The notes beneath the pieces were generated by a model. That model was not told the DNA's origin. It searched no databases and worked only from the letters and a program-made list of their open reading frames with translations. Shown here piece after piece: positions 22,101 through 32,566 of a stretch of 44,430 nucleotides of DNA. Numbering within the stretch: position 1 is the first letter of the stretch; each line of letters begins with the position of its first letter. A program made the position numbers and the translations under genes. This stretch comes from Perkinsus olseni (taxonomy: Eukaryota > Perkinsozoa > Perkinsida): the NCBI GenBank assembly GCA_013115125.1, contig JABANN010000274.1, forward strand, positions 1-44,430, read 5' to 3'.

Positions 22101-22459
22101 TGAAGTTTAGTCGAGGATGTTGCTAGCGAGACAAAGGGAATTCCAACGACTTTGAAGGTGTCCACCACCCACCGGCTGTCGTCTCGCCATTAAGTCGGAT
22201 CTCGGTGGCGATACCGAGTTGAGTGAAACTAGAAGTAACAGTAGCGAGCCTGCGCAGTTGCCGTTGTTGTTGCTGCATTTCTGGCGATGGTATCTAAGGC
22301 GTGAAGGCTACACCACAGGAAGGGTGCGTCGGGGACGGAGGTGGCCGGCCTTACCGAAGCCGTTGCATTGGTAAGGATCGTCGATGCATCATCATCGCCT
22401 TTCCCTACTCGAAGAAGAGCGCACACGGCTAGGAAGGCTCGCGATCGTTTCCGCTTCAT
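7184..22459 (-). CDS. Giant secreted/surface repeat protein, many exons
   Basis: Long coding stretches on the minus strand run almost without break from 22459 to about 7184. They have the same style of sequence throughout and are separated by short introns, so I read them as one gene of several thousand residues; a split near 18.5-19.7 kb cannot be excluded. The start is the Met at 22459 with a signal peptide (basic MKRKRSR, then AFLAVCALL). Recurrent units contain an 'aPxGF' strand: IEAPGF near 9.8 kb, VRAPEGF near 11.0 kb, VEAPTGF near 11.8 kb, LRGPEGF near 12.7 kb, IEMPLGF near 13.7 kb, ITAPLGF near 14.1 kb, YPPGFEF near 8.3 kb. Each is followed by an NPxxTPxxxNxW segment (SNPSTTPFVTDNWW; RNPEATPLVNEWTI). 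Cysteine motifs of CYC type occur near 18.4 kb (IVALCYCG) and 19.28 kb (ICYCDSSC), and FKVCYSDTG near 21.7 kb. Best-supported exons are listed separately. Exact joins and the C terminus are not resolved. Likely extracellular; function unknown. Confidence 0.75.
7357..7677 (-). CDS. Near-C-terminal exon of the giant gene
   Basis: The start of this frame reads VRFEFLQQVIPDSDGQMPIG then GILIVLPPG, the same beta-strand/Pro-Gly pattern as the repeat units upstream. Coding support is good for the first 30-50 residues; the rest probably reads into an intron. A further frame at 7184-7441 (KMEYWFRFPVYVPEQ, PPNNIWSAF) looks like the last exon and ends at a stop at 7184. Confidence 0.5.
   Translation of the reverse strand: MEVRFEFLQQVIPDSDGQMPIGGILIVLPPGGSAAARLLTRNALVQASFRLLSIPLMYSICKTSLLTLLGISGQTSQRRCPRLIFSTANSSSRIVCSSTRPRLTVS
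10307..11155 (-). CDS. Internal exon of the giant gene with one full repeat unit
   Basis: A 280-residue open stretch carrying a complete unit in order: a hydrophobic strand (NLHLTMQFPDRLF), VRAPEGF, a Cys (PGVCWDF), a second Cys region (MVNCSHGVLTIHI), then SNPSTTPFVTDNWW and a glycine-rich turn into the next strand (ATVTLVGHL). The same order recurs in the exons at 12467-12934 and 13324-14745. Antisense frames across this region are shadows. Confidence 0.7.
   Translation of the reverse strand: MLLMLRLPLPQINGNSIVRNLHLTMQFPDRLFDGDTVEVRAPEGFPLEDPQRPGVCWDFAFVEQTTVTDTTGVLPNSMVNCSHGVLTIHIREPFPFPRDFDLTISVTTSNPSTTPFVTDNWWTVTHYAAGSTATIQSTHAVEGWPIIPQLRNATVTLVGHLMRATATSSVRVSFISVSRADAVLVEAVEPGGFDFSAAAVYKSVPTAAPRNSLSGVAQQERLVVTDQTGYSIRFRSDIASGEIFSCIITDLRLGELGGPTTWHLLTSFLEVVSSKAGLDGPS
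12494..12661 (-). repeat. Intron of the giant gene holding a tRNA-derived element
   Basis: The coding sequence stops near VKVAEAE and resumes at LERNELYVIRVGV. The stretch between is about 168 nt and carries, in sense orientation on the minus strand, a tRNA-like A box (TAGTCCAGTGCGTTGGGA), an anticodon-like arm (GGCAG/CTGCC) and a B box with the core CAGGTTCGATCCC (complement of 12528-12540), then CTGGCACAGGCATTTCTAC. Exact splice sites are not settled: the 3' site CTCAG is clear, but the 5' site is ambiguous between GT and GC options. Confidence 0.55.
13324..14745 (-). CDS. Large internal exon of the giant gene
   Basis: An open stretch of 473 residues with at least three repeat units. Visible signatures are VVLPSDFSIPTPC near the start, LKIRNPLGYNATHQNSW, ITAPLGFVWRN, ERNPVAGFNEWRI, IEMPLGFSSVPYC and TSNPDEK near the end. 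Alternating Cys residues at the same place in each unit suggest a disulfide per unit. Flanking exons continue the pattern on both sides. Confidence 0.75.
   Translation of the reverse strand: MSLVHIEPSSWIGGATHVLRIFFATEQDVTIGGQVEVVLPSDFSIPTPCEVADLDPRIYAIGPAVPTHRIVGIADGCDSFVADTSRSAATVGVSARLVAGRRYAFGLKIRNPLGYNATHQNSWFVYTRDFGGRRMDGSFGSVPLNEGEPTEGQSWGLYQSSLSAEAFNITVTDLRPYALIFRYARVTVAPIKVPTTVTAAVRITAPLGFVWRNIDSSGFAIHPANHSSGRVVLGCNISSPWPGGVPSVAYGNQLLFPSAVYSDVHTYGFEADVEVPERNPVAGFNEWRIEVGWNGTTSESRPFVGVFSSPPVRSLSDASVGYTYNAVGKENVLTFRIRLESHLFGPGGIVIEMPLGFSSVPYCTPLGVNNGPSPFPSDVHCAYMPLISPFPAISIIGSRTNGIPPGLYEWRLVTSNPDEKTELVTDDSTECGWNLCFTFYALRDVLDFTTEADYRLSTKGRTTGSSDPLCSVL
14726..15625 (-). CDS. Internal exon region of the giant gene
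   Basis: Mostly coding: MMTLPSGYACLAVEG, then CTFTLPENGVIYAGSSVFLR, then VDNPSTPLSAFDEANTW match the repeat-unit order. The tail of the open frame after about 14900 probably reads into the next intron. Confidence 0.6.
   Translation of the reverse strand: MKIQLPADMPDLVGDEIRRFSVIGISIPSGGFFPGRLGAEVTDQNDEYPYYIESVGDFVWKSPDAGRTIARLVDNGADGNTKPYKADRGNVIYAQLLLGATLRTPRGAAQAVYAKMMMTLPSGYACLAVEGVGMDLEHFGGSIPQGRGTVESIYWAYADSKCTFTLPENGVIYAGSSVFLRIAVDNPSTPLSAFDEANTWTIDLEAAGDGHGGGVVKQAVTEAFKGDGELGTSPAEFWTKRLGTAPAVVWRSFRFREHRRCCCHIDGEVVRQQSGRLRGGGQRSRSVSSGPWQDVPCSH
15794..17167 (-). CDS. Large exon region of the giant gene, non-repeat domain
   Basis: An open stretch of 457 residues. The N-terminal part contains KVCWAPSGLSGKYLYEVG, a motif of the same type as the CYC/CYS motifs upstream. 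The middle is unlike the 'aPxGF' units and is Cys-rich (DDDCCGSKSCGS; LRSCDYVHLFIHEDIDNH). The last part has CNAVCLEVPPGEDNKLCG. It may be a separate domain type within the same protein. Confidence 0.65.
   Translation of the reverse strand: MPYGDSSANDQSLSDYYEVAHQVTKITDTIFSVPLGWTDTPPTFTVTQGNWKRTNRAHTREELKGLAERSQMKVCWAPSGLSGKYLYEVGRLSVIEPAVMQGVGLHVTTGSAGGVRAPVVISFRTAGGAAGLPYSRATGRMALKIMVKVPQMFDIHYSDVAMNDIAEMPDEDELHEANQLACGKIFRELWSDDAEFGFPLPEGCYYRNIKPDGSTITSREITVVFAKRSGLRPGQNYQLVVVGSTSTGVNYKDDDCCGSKSCGSISDPDDLRSCDYVHLFIHEDIDNHPYSALEMGRARLSSQQGLPSAGTATPSFGMRGFNLVGGTNGSTQSHIDRWGARYLQWSGYIDAGGMESIDFDIKGGDNLLTGPIKAGYHVRVILWPLTQWKIGASCNAVCLEVPPGEDNKLCGEIQSCTGEAVVPGFQNNKVRSWLHILGRLSELPCGLGGFNLMVSSN
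17639..18476 (-). CDS. Exons of the giant gene with CYC motif
   Basis: Two neighbouring coding stretches. The upstream one (to 18476) has KKPGIVALCYCGMIVDNAC then YWVVAGRFTVGKVG, the clearest CYC-type motif in the window. The next (to 18022) has many Cys (EWNCPDVTTAGCTAL; GGFCWSLQVDCDAKNQC). The palindromic GCATGCGCATGC at about 18272-18283 lies within the first. Confidence 0.6.
19722..20414 (-). CDS. Exon region of the giant gene
   Basis: Contains KMRVSCPTDACAYADNNRFK and AWADP, followed after a probable short intron by TSETPSWSSTHICKTG. The open frame probably reads through one or more short introns; one of them seems to include the 13-mer GGGATCGAACCTG (20083-20095, plus strand). Confidence 0.5.
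   Translation of the reverse strand: MSKADVIYLKSEYGTGLLGREICRAFEWREFHATAFNSHRDNKFFDRTVFSLPMGFERTTRALLFFHCETDVTTFPSLMGFDRSTATSLVGAVGDRRFSLLSGGLAAGSIPYIGVAAGHLFKMRVSCPTDACAYADNNRFKLQLAAWADPSKFWERGYLRLISEQRSKIFILLQRSSTGGRFVGDTSETPSWSSTHICKTGTMSSLVNTLPNSTAAGKFDGPPPVGSASL
21448..22168 (-). CDS. N-terminal exons of the giant gene
   Basis: Two supported stretches. Residues VVGIPFVSLATSSTK then GVPITSVELYLGTGNTWNP (about 22160-21960) end at a GT donor. The second, at about 21780-21660, contains MGGEFKVCYSDTGTFAALHG, a short motif that recurs in large alveolate secreted proteins. Confidence 0.5.
22355..22459 (-). CDS. First exon of the giant gene, signal peptide
   Basis: Thirty-five codons from the Met at 22459 to a GTAAGG donor at 22354. 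The basic n-region MKRKRSR and hydrophobic FLAVCALL form a short signal peptide; the acidic stretch KGDDDA follows. Two other Met-initiated frames overlap but neither ends at a donor in frame with the next exon. Confidence 0.55.
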
Positions 22460-22764
22460 TGAAGGGCTGTGAGTGCCTCTGCCAAAGGAGGCGCTTTCCC
22501 AGAGGAAGGTAACAACACAACAGCGCCATCGCCACACCGAAAACTGATCCCCTATTTAGCATGCATCGCTGATTCTCTCTAGCTCCGATGAAAAGCGACA
22601 CTGATGTTGATGAGAGTAAGACAGCAGACGAAAGTTTGGATTCTAGAGGGTAGAACTCGAGTGTTGGTTCTCAATCAGTCGGTCGTTAACACCCCCTTCA
22701 TCGATGCGCCTGGTGTGACCAATGCCGTGCGTGCTTAAAACACCTCTCCTGGATCTCTGGAGCG

Positions 22765-22806
22765 CTCCCAGGATTGAATTTCACGTGTATAAGACGATCC
22801 TGGGAG
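22765..22806. repeat. Inverted repeat, 10-bp arms
   Basis: CTCCCAGGAT (22765-22774) and ATCCTGGGAG (22797-22806) with a 22-nt loop, between the giant gene's start and the end of the small gene at 22889. Possible transcript hairpin. A second imperfect inverted repeat (GATTCTGGAT at about 22872 against ATTCCAGAATC at about 22904, with the 14-nt palindrome TTTTACGCGTAAAA between) spans the stop codon of that small gene. Confidence 0.6.
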
Positions 22807-22888
22807 GGCACTCGAAACTCAGGGGGGGGGCAGTGTAATGAACACCCTGAGAGATTCTGAAGCTCAAAATTGATTCTGGATCAGCATT

Positions 22889-23300
22889 TTACGCGTAAAA
22901 ATCAATTCCAGAATCGGATCTGGGTCTCGGAATCACCTCGTTGAACAGGGAGAAAGCCGCCGTAAAATTGGGAACAAACTGACCACTTGAGTCGTTCGCC
23001 TCGGTAAGTGTGCAGACCGTGTAGAACTGGGCTTCCCCGACTAGATGGAAGCTCAGCACATGAAGTCTGGCTCGGTGTGGGCGGTTCAGGTCGACTACTG
23101 AGTACTTGGAACCGCAATAGTTCAAGAAACCGCCAACCCGTTGCTCCGACCGACAAAGTGACTTCATCTGGTGAGTGAACACCCTCGTCCCATCGCCCAA
23201 AGGACCCGTCGTTTGGCGTGTTCAGCAGACCTCCACAGAGCAGCAAGACCGCTCCCGAGATGGTTTATCAAATGTCAATCTTGAAATCAGGTAGGGTATA
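22889..23300 (-). CDS. Small unknown protein, C-terminal part
   Basis: A coding-looking frame on the minus strand: GDGTRVFTHQMKSLC, then GGFLNYCGSKYSVVDLN, then GEAQFYTVCTLTEANDSSG, ending at a stop at 22889. It has four Cys and probably belongs to a short secreted protein. The frame is blocked upstream at about 23218, so an intron is needed; a hydrophobic piece (GAVLLLCGG at about 23260-23234) in another frame could be its signal peptide exon. Not recognised. It is transcribed away from the tryptophan dioxygenase gene. Confidence 0.5.
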
Positions 23301-23631
23301 TCGAACGGCTCCAGAGTATGAGTTAAAAATCTTATTGTAGAGGAGAGCGAAACTCTCATGACGGTAAAATCAACGAGTCGAAACAAAATTGGTTCTGCTG
23401 GGATGAGCGTCGGGCGCGCGCGATTCTATTTGAGCCATTTAATTTAGCGCGCGCCCGATGAGACTTGCACGCAACCCCACTGGAGCGTCGGCTTGCTCTC
23501 CACCCATCGTTCGTGTCCCTTTCCTCAGGGAGAGGGCCCTAGGGGGGGGAGCAGTATATGGGTACCTGTTCAGCCCGTCGTCGGATTACCGTTGTTAGCC
23601 TTACTGTGTTTGATTCGCGCTTCTGACTCGA
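23301..23631. other. Divergent promoter region
   Basis: Lies between the small minus-strand gene and the plus-strand dioxygenase gene, so it should hold both promoters. The only structure seen is the hairpin at 23410-23458. Confidence 0.45.
23410..23458. repeat. Perfect 12-bp GC-rich inverted repeat
   Basis: TCGGGCGCGCGC (23410-23421) and its exact complement GCGCGCGCCCGA (23447-23458), with a 25-nt AT-rich loop. It sits in the divergent intergenic region and could be a regulatory hairpin or cruciform. Confidence 0.75.
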
Positions 23632-26610
<2,979 letters not shown>

Positions 26611-27390
26611 TAATTGATATCTTCGAATCTTCGCTGTGCGCAAAGATATGGTCCAATTATCATTGTGTAATGATGAGGTTGAAGATATCGCTGTATGAAG
26701 GGTCTTACTCGACCTATTTTATTCCAGCATCCGTGTGACCCGGGTTCGATTCCCTGTCGGAGGATGGTGCGAATACTCTGTCCGGTCCTCCTCCTCTTCG
26801 TTGTTATCATTCTTATTATCTTGACTACCTATCACCGTGTATAGCCGACCGATTGCTCTACTAAGCGTGCTCTGAGTTGAATGAGGATTGACCGCGCTGA
26901 CTGGCGCAAGGGTGCTTGTAAGCTTAGCGTAATGACAGCTACAGTAGCCGCCCCACCACCAGGCTCTTCCCCCTCACTGAGGCTACGGGAAGGGTCTTCA
27001 TCTGCAGCGGGTATAACGATAGCGGACAGGCAGAACAGAATCAAGCGAGGTGGTACTGTGAAGGGACTTATAGAGATGTCGCTTCTATCTGGTTACGATG
27101 GCGTGTATTTTTACGAAGGCGAACAGTTCTTACATGTGTATCGCCGTTCCATCACTGTTACTGGGCCTTCGTGACCAAGTGGGGGAGCTCGCTCAGCGAA
27201 GCTGTTAACTCGAGATAGCCCGTGCCCTGGTTCGAATCGCGGGCCAGACATTTTTCTGTCAAGAAATGATTCTGTGAACAACTCTCGAGGACCCAATAGG
27301 AGCGTCGTTTTTATCCGCTCTATCACTTTCACTTACTCTCGGATCCATTGACGAGTTTATAATCGGTGCTCAGTTATGCCGCAGTTGTAG
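26611..27390. other. Intergenic region / 5' part of VFL3 gene
   Basis: No gene is supported. Two T-arm-like sequences with exact B boxes are present: GGGTTCGATTCC at about 26733-26744 and a degenerate tRNA-like stretch at about 27182-27248 with GGTTCGAATC. The true first exon and Met of the VFL3 gene are probably in this interval but could not be identified. Confidence 0.4.
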
Positions 27391-30300
27391 CTGGACGTGT
27401 CACCATCAGGTGTCACCCGTCGATTCCACGATGTCGACTATCTCGTGGAGATCGAGATAGAAGGGGACAACCTGACGGCTTCTTGTGAAGAGCGTTTCGA
27501 GGGCACTAGGTACTGCGGGATGCACGCTTCGACCTTGGATACTCGCTCTTGAGTGAAGGCTTTAGGTGGACCTCTACGTTCTCGAGTCGGTTTATCGAGG
27601 AGATTACTCACCGGACTGGCAACTTCAAGTCTTTTGCGGTCTTCGTCCAAATGCTGTTCGACGCGTTGCTCGATACAGACCAACAGGAGGCTGTGCAGGA
27701 CAACACTACTGTTACAGTGGACATCCTCACGTGAGCGAAAAAAATGATCCATGCCGGGATCGAACCTGGGTGGAGTGATGTGGAGCCCTCTGGTTCTTTA
27801 GGGGGCGAGACCTCGAGCTGTTACGGCATCGTAATGGCGGCGGCGTTCCGCCATCACAATTGACTTCGAGGTCGCTGCCGGACTCGGAGGCCAAGCGGTA
27901 CTTGATACTCACGTATCAGGTCAGTTGAACGGGAATACGTATCTTACCTCGATCATGGTGCTTCGCGGAATCCTTAGATATCTCCACCATCGGATTAACG
28001 TAGCATCTCTCTCCTCAGGCCTCTTATGACAGAGTGCACTACCCGTTAGCTTTGGCGCGCCAGGAGCCGGGCTCGGATGCCGCAGCATTATTGCGGACAA
28101 TCAAACGATTGAGTCGCGAGCTGAAGGTGTTGGGGAGGGGGACTGTGGCTCATCGGGGACGAGGGTGATTAGGACTCCGTCGTCTGAGGCTTTCGACTGG
28201 TTTTGCACTCGGTAGTTCGCGCTGGCTAGCGTCAAGGTTGCTCTCTGTTACACTAGGGAACTTGTGCAACACGTTGAACCAAATGAGCCAATTGGTGCGA
28301 AATAATAACTCTCATTAACAATAGAACAATCGTACAAGGGCATCGGAACAGCGATCAATCCCTCACTCAAATCATCATACCAAATCAATATCATTCAACT
28401 ATCGCGCGCCCTTTAACACAATACCACGTCAAACGCAAAGGAAATATGATAAACGAACCATCCGGTTGGCTCTGACCCAATGGAGGCAGCCGTTTAGCTT
28501 GCTAGAAGCCAAGGGCATAAGTACGACTTTACAGTAACAGCGCGTCTAACACTAAGTCGAGCAAAGACTTACGTGGCCTGTGCTCGTGGTACGTCGCTGT
28601 TTGTGGGTTTGACGGGTTGAGGTTGATAAACGTTTCACTTGTGATTCGTTTAATGTACCCTGACAGACGTGTAAAATTCCGTTCCCGCTCACAAACTACA
28701 CCGAGAATTGAATCCTTCATCCGAGGTCATGCTTAGGATGTGTATCGCTCCAGTCGAGGAGGCAGTCAAACTGTGACAAGGTCGGTGGACAGTGAATGCC
28801 CTGTTACAGCGGATCCTGTTCCGCCTTCGAGGTGAGATATGACCATGCTCCAGCATCAATGCTTCGTCACAGAGCGGCCCCGTCTAAGAAGCTCATCGCC
28901 CGGTTGGAGGAGGAGAATGAGCGGCTGGTTCGACGATGCGCCGAACTGCAGCATGAGATTGATCATAGAGGACCTCGCGCAGGTGGTAGTAGCGAGTCTT
29001 GTACGGTATTCCGTGCAAGCTTCAACCTTAGGTGCTCGAGGGCAGCAAGTAAGTGAGTTGAAGAGGCTTCGAGAGACTAATAATAGGCTGCATGGAGATC
29101 TCAAGCAGTTGAGGGAAGCGAAGATGCGGCAGGCCCAGTTGGTAGTAATGGGGGTGGCCTGTGATTCTCGTCCTCGTTGGCATTGGTGTGGTATACTCGG
29201 TCTGATAATCATGTTGAAGTCTGGGTCTGCTGCTTGGGATAGAGGAGAGTTGTAGACGTAGCCGCGGTGAGGAACCCCGCTCAATGACGAGGGGATACAC
29301 CTGAGTACATTGTACGATCATCGAGCCATTGGCCAGGGGCCGTCGTTGGGGTCCGAGAGCGAATGTGGAGGTGCGGAAGGAGTTAGTGCGCTAGGCCGAT
29401 GAATTCGTCAGCAGCGTCACCGCATCTCTCTTTGAATTGCTGTAGCAGTGCCTGAAAAGTCTATGGCGGGGCGAACCGCAGGAAACGTGTTGGATAAGTT
29501 TCACTCGACTGGCCGGACTCAACGTGGCATAATAGTATTGTAATGGTAGTAGTAGTAGGATTTGTAGAGCTAGGGTGGGGTATCGGCGTCGCTGTTGCAA
29601 AGGCCACGTTATGGGCGATAGTGGCTCTCGGATCGTATGCCTGAATGGAATACTACTGTTTTGGTCTGACACTCGTACTCTTAATGTATGTACAGCCGTT
29701 TCTCAGCATCGTAATGAGATGGAGAAACTCCGCAAAGAGTTGAATAATGCCCGAGGACAAGAAAGGCAGCTTAGAACAAAGGTAGTTCGAAATTTGTGGG
29801 AGTAGCGCGCGCCCTGGTGATCGATTTGATTCAGATCCGTTCTCTGGAAGGTGAACTCTCGCGTCAGCGGAGTAGAGCGCCGAGCTCGGCAGGATCGTTG
29901 CGATCGGGTGGGCGTGCGGCTTCCCCTGTGTCACCACGAACGCACATGATGAACCGAAGCGTACGGACTGGTCGGTCCCCGTCCCCCGCTACCACTCGTG
30001 GGCGGCCGCACAGTGCAGCCCTTCCTAGACGACCCCCTAGCACTACTTCGTCTCGTTCTAGGGGAAGTGTTGGCTCTGCTCCAGTTCGCTCGACGAGATC
30101 TCCTCGGGAGTATGCGGCTGGTTATGTGAGCCCTTACGCGCAGAGACCATCACCTGGACAGAGGAAGCCATCGCCGTATAGGGAGAGGGAGTTCCGGGCG
30201 TCTCCAGTTAGACGGTTTGATACGAGGACGTCTCCTGTGCGGGGTCCGAGCCCGGTGAGGAGGGCTGAGAGCCCGGTGGCTCGTCGGCCGGCACGGTCGA

Positions 30301-30473
30301 GCCCCATACTGAAGTTCACGGAGAGGCCGGTGCCACCTACCCGTGAAAGCCTAGCTTCAAGCAAAGATACTCCGGTAGTGGCGACGGTTGCGAAGTCGGG
30401 AGGGGAGGTTGGGGACATCGACGCCCGCTTGATGGCTCTACAGAACTTCCTACGCAATACGATGAAGACTTAG
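27391..30473 (+). CDS. CCDC61: CCDC61/VFL3-like basal body protein
   Basis: Homolog of CCDC61 (VFL3 in Chlamydomonas), an XRCC4/SAS-6-superfamily protein that self-assembles and positions basal bodies and their fibres. Head-domain motifs match in order: FHDVDYLVEIEIEGDNLT; FIEEITHRTGNFKSF and VTVDILT; RDLELLRHRNGGG; SEAKRYLILTYQ; YDRVHYPLALARQE and LLRTIKRLSRELK. Then come coiled-coil exons (KLIARLEEENERL; ELKRLRETNNRL; NEMEKLRKELNNARGQ) and a Ser/Pro/Arg-rich tail ending IDARLMALQNFL near the stop, a typical C terminus for the family. Exons with matching phase: 27391-27502 (start unknown), 27559-27730, 27802-27919, 28019-28126, about 28890-28982, 29032-29141, 29707-29781, 29835-30473. The first intron fits the family's residue spacing best with a GC donor at 27503; a GT donor at 27510 is the alternative and adds three residues. 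Confidence 0.92.
27731..27801 (+). mobile_element. Introner-like intron in VFL3 (copy C)
   Basis: A 71-nt phase-2 intron between DILT and GRDLELL, residues contiguous in the family. It begins GTGAGCGAAAAAAATG and has GGGATCGAACCTG at 27756-27768, 25 nt from the donor. Opposite strand: CAGGTTCGATCCCGGCA, then CATTTTTTT, then CGCTCAC. Confidence 0.7.
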
Positions 30474-31339
30474 CGACTCATCGTTGATAGTTGTGTAAGA
30501 TTTGGTATGAAGTATAATTCAGCCCACTTTACATGATGGTCTCTCCTTCTCGGGAAGGGTATCTTGGGTTGATGCTGGCACTTGACGGGTTGATCTTCTC
30601 AGTGGGTCGGATTCTCATCATCACAGCCATGCAGCCGTCGATTCGCAACACATTTCTGTCGTTCGAGGAGGCGGGCGAGGTCAGATGCGAAAGGCGGCAG
30701 AAGAAGACACGCAGCATGCCCGCGAAGAGCACATGCGATCGCCAACAGCTGGCGCTTACCTCGCTTCTCTATCGATCTGGTGTGGAGCCGCCCCAGGTGG
30801 GTGAGGGGCGATATCCGAGAATACACTCCTGACCGAGAAACTCGTGCAGAAAGGAGTTTTCGTTCGGAAATTTTTTCTTCAGTGGGACTTGGTGGTTAGT
30901 TCGATTCCCAGGACATGAGCCGAAAAAGCAACAAATTTGCGATCTAGTGATGCCTTCGACTCCTGCTTGGCAGATGATGCTTCCAAATTCTCTCCGGACA
31001 ATTCTCTCGGACGGGACTGTGCCTCTCCAAGGGAGGAATTGAGCTTGCTGCGTTGGGGAAATTATCGTTGTTTTTTTGTTTTATCATTTAATAATTTCTG
31101 ATAAACTTTGCAGCCGCGGAAATCATTCTCTTCTCCATGGGTTTTTTTGGATGCTTATGAGAGTCTGGAGTGAAACGTTCGTGGGGGCTAACACTCCGCT
31201 TAAGAGATGATCGGGCCGCGGCCGAAAGGAGCCGATCAGTTGTGCTTTGTCGTTATCGCCTGACATGAGTGGTACTGATAGAAGCCCCGTCTTTATAGTA
31301 GGAAGAGGACGCTCTTACGAACGCTAGAGGACAGGGGGA
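30474..31339. other. Intergenic region between VFL3 and the zinc-finger gene
   Basis: No gene is supported. Contains T-rich tracts at 31067-31082 and 31141-31149 and a B-box-like AGTTCGATTCCC at 30898-30909. The 5' UTR and possibly an upstream exon of the zinc-finger gene should lie near its right end. Confidence 0.4.
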
Positions 31340-32155
31340 TTGTGCGCTCACACCGTCACAGTAGTATTGGTAAACTTGCGCACTACGGGCGAAAATTATT
31401 ATTTATCGGTTGTTGATGATAGTTTTCGAGCGAACCATGTGATTGTTGTGGTGAAGTATCAGGAGCTGTGGACTGCCGTTGTTATTCACCGCCAGTGTGA
31501 GGCCAGCTCTCGTCAGGTGACTGTCCAGGAAGCAGATCCAGATGGGCCGGGCAACAGCAGCAGCAGCAGCAGCCTCAACACCTCTATTTATCACTTGAAC
31601 CCTTTAGCTCTATTAAAGTCGGACTCCAACAGTACCTGCTCGAACGCTGTCCATTCCGAGCCTTTGCCCAGCCCGAAAGCGGCACATTCCCTTCACAAAC
31701 GGAAGGGTTGGCCGTCGCACATCGATCTTGAGGGGCTCTCGGAGCATCATCGCAATACGTTGCTGATGTCCATACCGCACGATCCGGAGACGGACGAGGT
31801 TTTGTCCTGCGGGAGCATCCCTCATTCCCTGGGCACCTGCAGACCATGCGTCTTCGCGCGGAACCTTGGGCGACCCTGTCAGTACGGGCAAGCGTGTCTG
31901 TATTGCCATTACCAGCACGAGACGAAGAAGAGAGTTAGGAAAACTAGAAAACAGCGGGCGGAGGCGAAATTGGCGGCGGCGCTCAGCAGTGATATCGAGA
32001 CCTTGGATGACGAGGATGATGGTGTTTCTCCTCGGCCGAGCGAAGCTGTGGTGGAGACGGTCAACCCCGAGGAAATCTATAAGGACTTGATGGACAGCGT
32101 GATGCTGGTCTGTGCTCAAAATTTGGGAATAAGGCGGCAGATGGAGAGCAGTTGA
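31340..32155 (+). CDS. CCCH-type zinc-finger protein
   Basis: The frame is open from 31340 to TGA at 32153-32155. The zinc finger is at 31847-31909: C-x9-C-x5-C-x3-H, reading CVFARNLGRPC then QYGQACLYCH, preceded by GSIPHSLGTCRPC. This 'H..GTC.PC' lead-in before a CCCH finger is common in alveolate proteins. A basic segment (KKRVRKTRKQRAEAK) and an acidic segment (DIETLDDEDD) follow. A Ser run at about 31555-31573 comes from a CAG repeat. CCCH proteins usually bind RNA and act in post-transcriptional control. The first in-frame ATG is at about 31766, so either translation starts there or, more likely, an upstream exon supplies the start and the 31340-31500 part is partly non-coding. Confidence 0.75.
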   Translation: MCAHTVTVVLVNLRTTGENYYLSVVDDSFRANHVIVVVKYQELWTAVVIHRQCEASSRQVTVQEADPDGPGNSSSSSSLNTSIYHLNPLALLKSDSNSTCSNAVHSEPLPSPKAAHSLHKRKGWPSHIDLEGLSEHHRNTLLMSIPHDPETDEVLSCGSIPHSLGTCRPCVFARNLGRPCQYGQACLYCHYQHETKKRVRKTRKQRAEAKLAAALSSDIETLDDEDDGVSPRPSEAVVETVNPEEIYKDLMDSVMLVCAQNLGIRRQMESS

Positions 32156-32566
32156 GGACGGCATGCTGCTCATACCACTCCTTTCGTAATTATTGCTTCT
32201 CTCTAGCTCTCGTTCATGATACGAGTAAATTGACTTTAACCATGCTACGTCGTTGACTGTCTATCGTGTTGCGCTCAGTTGCCGGGAAGGGCGCTAGGCG
32301 TCAGAAAAGTCCGGCTTCATCTGGGCTCCCAATCTACGCGCTGGAGGCGGAGTATCCGATCCTAGGTCGGAGGTCTCCACGATCGGGCGCTTCTACAATG
32401 ATAGACTCGGAAGTGATCTGAAGCTCGACGAGCCTTGCTGTTTGTGACAGGGCCTTGAAGCAGTGAGTCTGCATGCTACTCATGCTCACAGTGTGCATTG
32501 GGTCGGTCATAGCCCTACGCCTGGCCTAGCACGATCTATGATTCCTGCCAGCCACCTTACTAGTTC
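32156..32566. other. Intergenic region
   Basis: No gene or clear signal seen. It would hold the 3' end of the zinc-finger transcript and the promoter of the F-box gene. Confidence 0.4.
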
